27,180 bases of DNA, from the NCBI GenBank assembly GCA_045611845.1, contig JAZKXZ010000022.1, positions 1 to 27,180 of the forward strand, given 5' to 3'. Position 1 is the first letter of the stretch. Every line of letters begins with the position of its first letter. The position numbers and the translations under genes were made by a program. The notes under the pieces were generated by a model. It worked only from the letters and a program-made list of their open reading frames with translations. It made no database searches and had not been told where the DNA came from. Source of the DNA: Enterocola sp045611845. Its GTDB lineage: Bacteria > Bacteroidota > Bacteroidia > Bacteroidales > Paludibacteraceae. Shown piece by piece: positions 7,966 through 15,253 of the stretch.

Positions 7966-10900
7966 TTATAATATCAAATCTCCGAGAACTGAGATTCGAA
8001 CTTTGTGAGGGTTGAGATTGAAGAAGGCACTGATACTTTTTCTTAAGAACCTTTTGTCTTCTTTATTCGCTTTTGCTTTGTCAAAGGGCAGTGTGTTTGT
8101 ATTTAAGGTAAAAAAGTAATCTGAACTAGAAATGCTTTGTACTTTATATAGGAAATTACACAATACCTTGAAATTTTTATTCGTTATAGCATCATTCCAT
8201 TCTTCTTCGGTCATTCCTAATACAAACATTTCATTTTGTTGTAAACTTATATTAAATGTCCATGTTGGGTCTGATAGTGCATTTAAGAATGATTCTGGTA
8301 GGTCCTTGTCCATTATAGAATCCCATACTTCACTAGGATTTTCTATTATCACAGGAATACCATATTTTTTACGTTCTACTGCGTGCCAGAATGTAACAAT
8401 ATGTTCTTGTTTTTTACCTTCTTTATCTGTGTAAATAGCAACGTGATGGTTATTTCCAGGTTTAACAAATCCTATAGGTTCGTTATGCTCATTATATTTT
8501 ATTGGTGCTACAGTTGCTAATCCTGTAAAACATCTTACTGTTTTTATTTGAATTTTATTGTCCTTATCAGAATATAAAGGAGTACTAAATGCTTGTTTTT
8601 CATTATTGTTGTATTCTGCTAAGCGTTCTCTAATTATTTCTTTAATATGAGAATCTACGATAGAATCCACATCTTTTGCTTTAATAGAACTTAAAGGGTA
8701 TTTAATTACAAATTCGTTTTTAAAACATGTAGCATATTCAAGTTTCTCAGTATTGTTCTTGTCTAGGTAAATAGGATCTTTTTCTAAAGATTTAAGCGCT
8801 TTTTTGCTATCCCCATCAAATTTCGAAATTCTTTCTTCTACTAGTTTCTTTATATAGTTTTTAAATATTAGTTGAGGATTTTCAAATAAGTATTTGATAG
8901 GTTTCTTTTCTTCGATAACTTTTATTTTGCCATATACTGATTCTTCGCTCAATGCTCCACGAGGTATTATAATACCTTCTTGTGCAACAATTTTTCTACC
9001 TTTCTTGTAGATAACTCTTTTACCAATAGTAGCAACACGTTTACCTGCTTTAAATGAGATTAAAGTAGCATCAGCCTTTTCTTTTACTGTATGTACATCG
9101 AAGTGTGGTTGAATTTGAATCCATTTTTCAAGAAGGTTGTGTTTTTCTTGCCATTCTACACTTTGTGCTTCTACTTCTTGGAACATTGCATCGCGTTCTG
9201 TATTTAAGTGATTTATTCTTTGGATAAATCCTTGTTTAGTACATGCTATGACAAGAGCATCAATAGCATGGTGTCTATGGTCTAAGCGTTTGTTCCAATC
9301 TTTAATACGCTCTTCTGTATGTGTTTGGTCTTTATGTTCGTATGTGTATTCTTCTGTTAAACCTCCAGATTTATAACGTTCAAAGTTGATGTCATGTAAG
9401 ATTTTATCATATCCCCAATTGTGACGTAAAAAGTCTGTTATACTACCACTTGTAGCCCAGACATTATAGCATACTTGGCGTAGAATTTCAAGTGACTTTT
9501 TAGAAATGTATTGAGTTTCTCTTAGTTGTCTATCTATAAAGTCTGTTGGAATGTCTTTTTCTGTTGTAAGTAGACGTTCACGCTTTGTTTTAGAAATTTT
9601 GCCATTTGAGAATAATTCTTCTACTCGTTTTATATAGTCGTTAAATGCATCTTCACCTTTGCTTTTCATATAATCGTATGCGGTGCGATTGTTCTTTTCT
9701 GCGTTACATTTACGACAAGCACAGACTTTATTTGTGAAACTATCATCAAAGAAGCGTGATTTTGGAATAATATGTTCTACTTCAACATTTTCGCCTTCTA
9801 AAAATTCTTTAGCAGTTACAGGTTGACCACAATACATACATCTTTTTCCTGCTTCTATCCACATTTTATATTTTTGAATGCGATTTCTAGATGCTCTTAT
9901 TTCAAATTCTTCTATTAGTTTTGCATAACCTTCGTTGTCTTTTTGGTTTTTACGCATTCTTTTATCAGTCTCGTTTCTCTCATCTTTACTTTGTTTAAGT
10001 TCACGAGCAAGTTCTACTCTAATTTCATCTATGTTTCCATATTTGTCGATTAGAGCATTAACCACATTGATCATTTGGTTTAAAATCTTCTCAACTATAG
10101 GTTGTCGAAGTTCATTTTTTTGTATTTGTGGAAGTCTGTCTAGTAATGTACGAGCCTGGTTTTCTGCTTTAGTAATGGAATTTGAGTGGTTAACACCAAT
10201 ATACTCACATGCATCACTATATATTAAACCACCTTCAAGGTATGGCAAAATCTTTCTAATAAATTTAGCAGATTTGTTACCAAATCCAGGTTTAATAAAG
10301 TCTAGTTTATATAAAGCATCAATAGTATATTTGTCCGTTATATTGAAATTTTTTGATAAAGCAGAAGCTAATTCTTTTTTATCTTGTATAGAATATAGTG
10401 TATGCCATAGTTTGTAAAGAGGTTCATCTTCAAAACTAGGACTTATTACATTTAAAACTTCACCAGTTTCAATATCTACTTGATTACTTGCTTCTATTTT
10501 TAAGTTAAATCTTAGTAGTTGGTCTATATTAGGAAGGTTTCCTAATGCTTTCTTTATTTGAAGTTTGGTAGTATTGCCTTGAAGACCTTTACCAATAGCT
10601 TTGCCTCCCCACCAACCATCAGTTTTCTTAATATTTAGGATTTTATATAAGTCGGTAAGAGTAAGTTTTTCGTTGTTATCTAAGTGGTTGAAAATAGCTA
10701 TGCGTTGTTCTTGTGTAATGAAAAGTTCGTCATTGCGGCGATTCTTAAGTTTTAGGTTATTAATGCTTTCCCATATTTTACACACTTGAAAAAGTGGGGA
10801 AGTGCGTGGAGCTACTTTAGGACCATTGTAAACAATTTCACCTTTACTATTTTTATATGCACGTTTTTCAAATTCACATATAGACACTAAATGTTTGCAC

Positions 10901-11628
10901 GATTTTAGATTGCGTTGGTAGTATATAATTTCGTTGCGAATTTGATTTATTCGTTGTTCTGTAAGAATTTCAGGATAAAATTCTTTCTGACATTCCATTA
11001 TTTGATCAAATTCTGCAATATATGCTGCACGTGGGAAAACATTGTTCTTTATGCTATCTGTGTAAAATAAATTTGAGTCAACAATGAAATCTTTGTTACT
11101 TATTAGTTCTAAAAAGAATTGACCAATTGTTTTGTTTAACTCTTGTATTTTGCCATATCTTGCATTTACGTTAGCAACATATTCACGTTGTTTTGTGTCT
11201 TGATTTTCGTCTGATTTTGCGTGCTTATAGCCTCTTTTTTGATTTAGATGGTATAATATACGACCTAATTCAGGAAGAGTTAATTTATATCCTTTTGTGG
11301 CAGCATTGGCACGTAATTGCCATAGTTCTAGTGCAGGAAGTTTAATGAGCTTTTCATCTGGGAGCATATTTAGTCCCCTTAAAACGATAGTTAGGTTTTC
11401 TCTACGTTGTTGGTAACGATCGTAACCTTTACGTGTGGTACGTTTTTGTGTGCGTTTTGCATTTTTAGAAATAGTGTTACCAGTTGTGAATTCATTTGCA
11501 TCATCTGGTGAAAGTGGAACGATGCGACTTCCCATTCCTAATATTTCTTTTGGAGCATCATTTTCTGTTAGGATAAGTGCCCAACCAATACTACTGCTAC
11601 CTAAATCTAACCCTAAAATCTTTTTCAT
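7966..11628 (-). CDS. cas9: Type II-C CRISPR RNA-guided endonuclease Cas9
   Basis: 1220 aa. RuvC-I is at the N-terminus (KKILGLDLGSSSIGWAL, catalytic D8), followed by an Arg-rich bridge helix (about residues 55-75, KRTQKRTTRKGYDRYQQRRE). RuvC-II is IDEIRVELARE with E539; the HNH domain has VEVEHIIPKS with H619 and two CxxC pairs (CMYC, CRKC) expected to bind zinc; RuvC-III is LDHRHHAIDAL with H787 and D790. All nuclease residues are present, so it should cut both strands. The C-terminal ~300 residues would hold the PAM-interacting domain; the PAM cannot be read from here. The length is compact compared with SpCas9 (1368 aa). It is the first gene of cas9-cas1-cas2, with tracrRNA divergent upstream. 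Confidence 0.98.
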   Translation of the reverse strand: MKKILGLDLGSSSIGWALILTENDAPKEILGMGSRIVPLSPDDANEFTTGNTISKNAKRTQKRTTRKGYDRYQQRRENLTIVLRGLNMLPDEKLIKLPALELWQLRANAATKGYKLTLPELGRILYHLNQKRGYKHAKSDENQDTKQREYVANVNARYGKIQELNKTIGQFFLELISNKDFIVDSNLFYTDSIKNNVFPRAAYIAEFDQIMECQKEFYPEILTEQRINQIRNEIIYYQRNLKSCKHLVSICEFEKRAYKNSKGEIVYNGPKVAPRTSPLFQVCKIWESINNLKLKNRRNDELFITQEQRIAIFNHLDNNEKLTLTDLYKILNIKKTDGWWGGKAIGKGLQGNTTKLQIKKALGNLPNIDQLLRFNLKIEASNQVDIETGEVLNVISPSFEDEPLYKLWHTLYSIQDKKELASALSKNFNITDKYTIDALYKLDFIKPGFGNKSAKFIRKILPYLEGGLIYSDACEYIGVNHSNSITKAENQARTLLDRLPQIQKNELRQPIVEKILNQMINVVNALIDKYGNIDEIRVELARELKQSKDERNETDKRMRKNQKDNEGYAKLIEEFEIRASRNRIQKYKMWIEAGKRCMYCGQPVTAKEFLEGENVEVEHIIPKSRFFDDSFTNKVCACRKCNAEKNNRTAYDYMKSKGEDAFNDYIKRVEELFSNGKISKTKRERLLTTEKDIPTDFIDRQLRETQYISKKSLEILRQVCYNVWATSGSITDFLRHNWGYDKILHDINFERYKSGGLTEEYTYEHKDQTHTEERIKDWNKRLDHRHHAIDALVIACTKQGFIQRINHLNTERDAMFQEVEAQSVEWQEKHNLLEKWIQIQPHFDVHTVKEKADATLISFKAGKRVATIGKRVIYKKGRKIVAQEGIIIPRGALSEESVYGKIKVIEEKKPIKYLFENPQLIFKNYIKKLVEERISKFDGDSKKALKSLEKDPIYLDKNNTEKLEYATCFKNEFVIKYPLSSIKAKDVDSIVDSHIKEIIRERLAEYNNNEKQAFSTPLYSDKDNKIQIKTVRCFTGLATVAPIKYNEHNEPIGFVKPGNNHHVAIYTDKEGKKQEHIVTFWHAVERKKYGIPVIIENPSEVWDSIMDKDLPESFLNALSDPTWTFNISLQQNEMFVLGMTEEEWNDAITNKNFKVLCNFLYKVQSISSSDYFFTLNTNTLPFDKAKANKEDKRFLRKSISAFFNLNPHKVRISVLGDLIL

Positions 11629-11663
11629 AATATACTGTATTTGATTTTTCTATTGTTGTAATA

Positions 11664-11671
11664 CAAATTTA
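11664..11671 (-). promoter_or_regulatory. Probable cas9 promoter (-7 element)
   Basis: On the minus strand TAAATTTG lies 35 nt before the cas9 ATG. The -33 region at the expected distance reads GTTTCA rather than TTTG, so the promoter may be weak. It faces away from the tracrRNA promoter, 115 bp to the right. Confidence 0.5.
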
Positions 11672-11764
11672 TAGATTAGATTTCTTTTTATGAAACATAT
11701 TGATTGATATTTTGTGAGAGGAGAATTTATTTTATTAAATCAAAAAAATATTTTCATTTTTATA

Positions 11765-11794
11765 TTGTTTCTATAAAATAAATCAATATATTTG
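11765..11794 (+). promoter_or_regulatory. tracrRNA promoter
   Basis: TTG at 11765-11767, a 19-nt spacer and TATATTTG at 11787-11794 fit the Bacteroidetes promoter. The start would fall near 11800, exactly where the anti-repeat begins. Confidence 0.75.
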
Positions 11795-11799
11795 CATAA

Positions 11800-11880
11800 T
11801 AATTCTGATGCAATTCACAATAAGGATTATTCCGTTGTGAAAACATTTAAAGCGGGAGGGCAACCTCTCGTTTTCTTTTT
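11800..11880 (+). ncRNA. tracrRNA of the type II-C system
   Basis: The 5' part (11796-11820) matches the plus-strand repeat over about 25 nt (AATTCTGA, one base missing and one changed, then CAATTCACAA), so it is the anti-repeat and pairs with crRNAs transcribed from the minus strand. The small change in the middle would give the usual bulge in the repeat/anti-repeat duplex. It is followed by CACAATAAGGATTATTCCG, the nexus-like region, and by TTGTGAAAACATTTAAAG. The 3' end is an intrinsic terminator: CGGGAGG, loop GCAA, CCTCTCG, then TTTTCTTTTT. Length about 80 nt. It is divergent from cas9. Confidence 0.88.
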
Positions 11881-12185
11881 ATATAGTTATTACCTCTTGT
11901 TTCCTGCATATCTACTTTTATTAAATTTTTTACAAAAATATAGTGTTGTTGTATCATAATCCGATACAACAACAAAGAAAATTTATAAAATCGATTTTTT
12001 TTGTAGGGTGGAGGCAGGGTGGATAAAAAGTAGAATGAAATCCTTGTAAAATATCTACAGAGTCTTATAGTAATAGGATAGAAAAACTGATATATAAATG
12101 CAAAAAATCCGTTCAAAACTGAACGGATTTTTGTTACTATAACTTGCTTGTAACTCTTTGAATACTAGTAAAATATACAGGGTAT
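11881..12185. other. AT-rich region between tracrRNA and array; candidate leader
   Basis: About 300 bp with no convincing gene. It holds a perfect 12-bp inverted repeat (TGTTGTTGTATC at 11944-11955 and its complement at 11963-11974, loop ATAATCC) and a bidirectional terminator (12103-12132). Because the intact consensus repeats begin directly at its right border while repeat decay is found only at the far end of the array, it is the best candidate for the adaptation leader. It is not needed as a promoter, since the repeats seem to carry their own. Confidence 0.45.
12103..12132. terminator. Bidirectional terminator at the left end of the CRISPR array
   Basis: AAAAATCCGTTCA (12103-12115) and TGAACGGATTTTT (12120-12132) form a 13-bp perfect stem with an AAAC loop. 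It works on both strands and would end minus-strand crRNA transcripts leaving the array. Confidence 0.85.
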
Positions 12186-13154
12186 GTTGTTATAGTTGGT
12201 TCAAAGATAATAATTCTGAAAGCAATTCACAACGCTTTGCGTGGGGCCGACAATTCAAAAGAGGTTGTTATAGTTGGTTCAAAGATAATAATTCTGAAAG
12301 CAATTCACAACTATATAGGCGATTTAAACGAGTACGACTATGTTGTTATAGTTGGTTCAAAGATAATAATTCTGAAAGCAATTCACAACAATAACCGCTT
12401 GCTACGTTTCTAATACCTGTGTTGTTATAGTTGGTTCAAAGATAATAATTCTGAAAGCAATTCACAACCCGTGCGACACCTCAAAAGGGTGTTTATATGT
12501 TGTTATAGTTGGTTCAAAGATAATAATTCTGAAAGCAATTCACAACTACGCGTAGAAATTTTCCTAGTACTGTAGAGTTGTTATAGTTGGTTCAAAGATA
12601 ATAATTCTGAAAGCAATTCACAACGCCAATACGAATGCGTCTAATAGGCATTTGTTGTTATAGTTGGTTCAAAGATAATAATTCTGAAAGCAATTCACAA
12701 CGTATGATTACAAAGATGGAGTAGGAGGTGGTTGTTATAGTTGGTTCAAAGATAATAATTCTGAAAGCAATTCACAACGTGATTCGCTCAGAAGTAGCAA
12801 AGAACCATGTTGTTATAGTTGGTTCAAAGATAATAATTCTGAAAGCAATTCACAACGGAGTAATGGCGATTATAGCACCAAGAAAGTTGTTATAGTTGGT
12901 TCAAAGATAATAATTCTGAAAGCAATTCACAACGCCGTAACACTTGGTCTGTGCGTACTGTATGTTGTTATAGTTGGTTCAAAGATAATAATTCTGAAAG
13001 CAATTCACAACGGCGTTGCCTTCTTCTGCATTTTTTGCCCTGTTGTTATAGTCGGTTCAAAGATAATAATTAAATAAATTAGGGTTCGGTTCGGCAATTA
13101 AAGTATACTTTATTGCGCTCACCTTGCACTAATTTTCTGAAAGCAATTCACAAC
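12186..13154 (-). CRISPR. Type II-C CRISPR array, 11 intact 48-bp repeats plus one split repeat
   Basis: Intact repeats start at 12186, 12264, 12342, 12421, 12499, 12577, 12654, 12731, 12809, 12886 and 12964. All eleven are identical over 48 bp, begin GTTGTTATAGTTGGTTC and end AAAGCAATTCACAAC on the plus strand. The eleven spacers are 29-31 nt. The twelfth repeat has a T-to-C change at position 12 and is split into 13042-13071 and 13135-13154 by a 63-bp insertion. The tracrRNA anti-repeat shows that crRNA is the minus strand, where the repeat reads GTTGTGAATTGCTTTC at its 5' end and carries TTG-N20-TATCTTTG, a complete promoter. Spacer origins could not be determined; I saw no spacer matching elsewhere in the window. 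Confidence 0.97.
13072..13134. repeat. Structured 63-bp insert inside the twelfth CRISPR repeat
   Basis: This segment separates repeat positions 1-30 from 29-48. It has nested inverted repeats: an outer AAATTAG (13076-13082) with CTAATTT (13129-13135), and an inner near-palindrome GCAATTAAAGTATAC... ending TATTGC (13094-13116) whose core TAAAGTATACTTTA is perfect. A second, diverged copy lies at 13626-13679 in the next unit. It looks like a small mobile or REP-like hairpin; a terminator function is also possible. No coding potential seen. Confidence 0.7.
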
Positions 13155-13156
13155 TA

Positions 13157-13627
13157 ATGTTTAGACAAGGGAACGAGAATAAGTCTGGCGTAGAATATAT
13201 TGTATTTAGACATTACAACACTCAAAGTAGCCCTATAAATGCAGATGATGTATTGCTTATTCCATACATTATTGAAAATGGAGTAAGAACTGAAACCAAG
13301 AAAGGAAGTAAAAAATTTATTGATTATAAATTTACAGATACCAATGGTAGCGAATATACTTTAGTAACTGAAGTTAGTAACAGAAAGGAAAAAATATCAA
13401 CATATTATAAGAATAGTAAAGGTAATATTCCCACTCGTCCAAACACTCAATTAAGAGCACAAGCAGGGAATACTACCTCTTCTGCGAGCAAAGGTACAAC
13501 AAACAATTCAAATAACCAAATACAAACATTACAAAATTCAAATGGCACTATATTTGGTTGGGTTGAAAACGGATATATATACCTAACTCCAGAAGGTTGT
13601 TATAGTCGGTTCAAAGGTAATAATTAA
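13157..13627 (+). CDS. Phage-polyprotein-like gene fragment, copy 1, next to CRISPR half-repeats
   Basis: 156 aa, starting 3 nt after the end of a CRISPR half-repeat. Residues ~25-95 (DDVLLIPYIIENGVR, then SEYTLVTEV and STYYKNSKG) resemble, from memory, the nuclease-like domains found near the ends of phage head or polyvalent proteins (PBECR-type), and NGTIFGWVENGYIYLTPEG resembles the segment that precedes an HEYTH metallopeptidase motif in large polyvalent proteins of Bacteroidetes mobile elements. The ORF then runs into a CRISPR half-repeat, which encodes its last ten residues GCYSRFKGNN and stop. It is therefore probably a truncated fragment of a much longer phage gene rather than a full gene. 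No promoter seen. 65-70% similar by eye to the next copy. Confidence 0.55.
   Translation: MFRQGNENKSGVEYIVFRHYNTQSSPINADDVLLIPYIIENGVRTETKKGSKKFIDYKFTDTNGSEYTLVTEVSNRKEKISTYYKNSKGNIPTRPNTQLRAQAGNTTSSASKGTTNNSNNQIQTLQNSNGTIFGWVENGYIYLTPEGCYSRFKGNN
13596..13625. repeat. CRISPR half-repeat, second copy
   Basis: Thirty bases match repeat positions 1-30 with two changes (T12C, shared with the split repeat at 13042, and A22G). On the minus strand it keeps TACCTTTG, which still fits TAnnTTTG, but has lost the partner TTG element. It lies at the 3' end of copy 1 of the phage-like ORF. Confidence 0.85.
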
Positions 13628-13679
13628 ATAAATTAGGCTTCGGCTCGGCAATTAAAGTAAACTTTATTGCACTAATTTT
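13626..13679. repeat. Second copy of the hairpin element
   Basis: Homologous to 13072-13134, with the same AAATTAG/CTAATTT outer arms and GCAATTAAAGTAAAC... inner palindrome, but lacking ten bases near the right end. The following CRISPR half-repeat has lost twelve bases, leaving only CAAC before the next ATG at 13688. Confidence 0.7.
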
Positions 13680-13687
13680 CTCAACTA

Positions 13688-14146
13688 ATGTTTAGACAAG
13701 GGAATGAGAATAAGTCTGGCGTAGAATATATTGTATTTATACATTATAACACTCAAAGTCGCCCTATAAATGCGGATGATGTGTTACTTATTCCACAAAT
13801 AATAGAAAATGGAGTAAGAACAGAAATCAAAAGTGGAAATAAAAAATCAGTTGATTATAAATATACCGATACTAATGGTGTTGATTATACTTTTGTAACA
13901 GAACAAGTAGGTAAAGTAGAGAAAGTAGTAACATACTACTCAAATAATAAAGGTGGAAAATCCCACTCGTCTAACACTCAATTAAGAGCACAAATTGGGA
14001 ACTCCACCTCTTCTGCAGGCAAAGGTAATATAAATAATTCAAATAGCCAAATACAAACATTAAACCATTCAAATGGCACTATATTTGGATGGATTGAAAA
14101 CGTAGAGATATGTTGTTATAGTCGATTCAGAGGATTAATTATATAA
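13688..14146 (+). CDS. Phage-polyprotein-like gene fragment, copy 2
   Basis: 152 aa, a diverged tandem copy of 13157-13627. It shares MFRQGNENKSGVEYIVF, then INADDVLLIP, the EKVVTYYSNNKGG stretch and NGTIFGWIEN. Changes between the copies are largely substitutions rather than frameshifts, so both kept an open frame after duplication. It too ends by running into a CRISPR half-repeat (14112-14140), which encodes CCYSRFRG. As with copy 1, the function is unknown; the resemblance to phage or conjugative-element polyvalent proteins is an inference from motif memory. Confidence 0.5.
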   Translation: MFRQGNENKSGVEYIVFIHYNTQSRPINADDVLLIPQIIENGVRTEIKSGNKKSVDYKYTDTNGVDYTFVTEQVGKVEKVVTYYSNNKGGKSHSSNTQLRAQIGNSTSSAGKGNINNSNSQIQTLNHSNGTIFGWIENVEICCYSRFRGLII

Positions 14147-14301
14147 AAATCATCTTCACCTGCTTCGTCAAACACGTCAGATGACGCACGTAGCAATCGT
14201 GAAGATGATTTATCTGGCGACAAAGGTAATATAAATGATTCAAATAACCAAATACAAACATTAAACCATCACCTTGCACTAATTTTCTGAAAGCAATTCA
14301 C
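14112..14301. repeat. Third, degenerate unit of the CRISPR-associated tandem
   Basis: It starts with a decayed half-repeat (14112-14140) that has lost the TAnnTTTG box, then a long inverted repeat (AAATCATCTTCAC 14147-14159 with its complement 14199-14211, enclosing the palindrome CGTCAGATGACG), then about 50 bp matching the 3' part of copies 1 and 2 (AATATAAATGATTCAAATAA), and finally a 33-bp block (14269-14301) identical to 13119-13151, ending in the other repeat half TTCTGAAAGCAATTCAC. It holds no open frame. Confidence 0.7.
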
Positions 14302-14358
14302 TATCTAACATGAGGACACTTGATCTGATTCTATGTGTTTCATATTGTATAGTTAGTT

Positions 14359-15000
14359 TTATTTATATACCCACCAGTCTTCTTCGCAATTGTATTTGTA
14401 TAGGGTGGTAGGGTCGAGATCTAAGATTTGTGTTACGTGTTGGTCTTTGATTTTTATTAAGACCCTTTCGCGTATAAAACCTTCGTATTCAGACCAGTAA
14501 TAGCATTCGATGCGGTAATATTCTCCGTCTTTTTTAATTTTTGGAGTGAAAAATTCTTCTTCTTGTTTGTAGATGCGATAAGGTATTTTATCTCTTAGAT
14601 ACCATTTATCCTCGTCATAATCTTCAACTTCTTCGTTGTATGAAATATCTTCTTTACAAAAGATATAGGTTCTTACCTGGTCTTGATAGCGAGCTTGTGG
14701 TAGTACTCGCCACAGAGTGTGGAGTATGAAAGCTTGCCAAGCACCCATTTCTGAATCTTCTACCCATAGGTATTTAAAGATGTCTGTATCGGTAGAGTTG
14801 TTTTGTAGGTTTACTATTTCTGGTCTGCTTTTTTTCTCTTCGCCAACTTCTTTGTAATACTTTATCATTAGTTTCTTGTTTAACGGCAGGCCAACGCATG
14901 TAAAGGTTTCTATAGCACAACTAAGTTTCTTCAATTTTATGCATTTATGTATTTGTTGTGCTATTTCTGTAAAAGGTGATTTTATTTCTTTTTTTTCCAT
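14359..15000 (-). CDS. Hypothetical protein, acidic, 213 aa
   Basis: I do not recognise the family. The N-terminus (MEKKEIKSPFTEIAQQIHK) is helical and soluble; there is no signal peptide or membrane segment. The middle (MGAWQAFILHTLWRVLPQARYQDQ) looks like a structured helical core, and the C-terminal half is rich in Asp, Glu, Tyr and Trp with alternating strand-like stretches (KWYLRDKIPYRIYKQ, YYRIECYYWSEYEG, CEEDWWVYK). Composition and codon use are like the neighbours. It stands alone between the CRISPR remnants and the small-peptide locus; the 28-aa gene upstream may be cotranscribed with it, as only 24 nt separate them and no terminator is visible between. Confidence 0.7.
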   Translation of the reverse strand: MEKKEIKSPFTEIAQQIHKCIKLKKLSCAIETFTCVGLPLNKKLMIKYYKEVGEEKKSRPEIVNLQNNSTDTDIFKYLWVEDSEMGAWQAFILHTLWRVLPQARYQDQVRTYIFCKEDISYNEEVEDYDEDKWYLRDKIPYRIYKQEEEFFTPKIKKDGEYYRIECYYWSEYEGFIRERVLIKIKDQHVTQILDLDPTTLYKYNCEEDWWVYK

Positions 15001-15024
15001 AATGTTGATATTGGTTTGTGAAAT

Positions 15025-15111
15025 TTAATCCCAGAATTCTTTGCTGCTGCCGCCAGTGATGTATTTGATGGCTTCGATAAGAATTGCTAGAAAAATAATG
15101 ATTGCTAACAT
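15025..15111 (-). CDS. 28-aa single-span membrane peptide, copy 1
   Basis: Translates as MLAIIIFLAILIEAIKYITG followed by GSSKEFWD and TAA. Residues 2-14 are a hydrophobic helix interrupted by Glu13, the tail is polar with a terminal Trp-Asp. A GGAGG Shine-Dalgarno sequence (15119-15123) lies 7 nt before the ATG, unusually strong for Bacteroidetes. The same peptide with conservative changes is encoded at 15770-15856, with the same reading frame and stop, which argues strongly for real coding. Size and layout recall small membrane toxins of type I systems or small subunits of membrane complexes, but the function is unknown. Confidence 0.75.
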   Translation of the reverse strand: MLAIIIFLAILIEAIKYITGGSSKEFWD

Positions 15112-15139
15112 AGTGTGTCCTCCGTTTTAGATTTTTCTA

Positions 15140-15183
15140 CAAATATAAGAGGTAGTGTGTATCAAATTGCGGTACAGGTGCAG
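15140..15183 (-). promoter_or_regulatory. Promoter of small peptide copy 1 with a shared upstream element
   Basis: TATATTTG (minus strand, 15147-15140) is the -7 element. At the -33 position the TTTG is replaced by ACCTGTACCGC (15179-15169), which occurs at the same distance upstream of copy 2 and may be an operator or activator site. Confidence 0.6.
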
Positions 15184-15229
15184 AAAAAAACAAGAGTTGC
15201 TCGCATTTTTTTGTGTCGGGCAACTCTTG
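15184..15229 (-). terminator. Terminator after the XRE regulator gene
   Basis: CAAGAGTTGC(C)CG pairs with CG(A)GCAACTCTTG in a long stem on the minus strand, followed by seven T residues. Almost the same hairpin follows upp (15945-15990) and the YeiH-family gene (17767-17801). Confidence 0.85.
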
Positions 15230-15253
15230 TTGTATAGACTTGATTATATATTC

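Noticed and set aside
11944..11974. Perfect 12-bp inverted repeat as a second tracrRNA or terminator
   Set aside because: There is no anti-repeat match, and no clean T run follows directly on either strand; it is kept only as an unexplained hairpin in the leader-candidate region.
11847..12116. Minus-strand 89-aa frame between tracrRNA and array
   Set aside because: It overlaps the tracrRNA terminator, has low-complexity AT-rich content and no promoter, and does not resemble a protein.
12158..12394. Open frame running through the first CRISPR repeats
   Set aside because: It consists of translated repeats and spacers (repeated CYSWFKDNNSESNSQ); the identical repeat keeps one frame open by chance.
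13596..14140. Half-repeats as active crRNA promoters
   Set aside because: The TTG element is missing at the right distance in all of them and the last has also lost TAnnTTTG, so transcription from them is doubtful.
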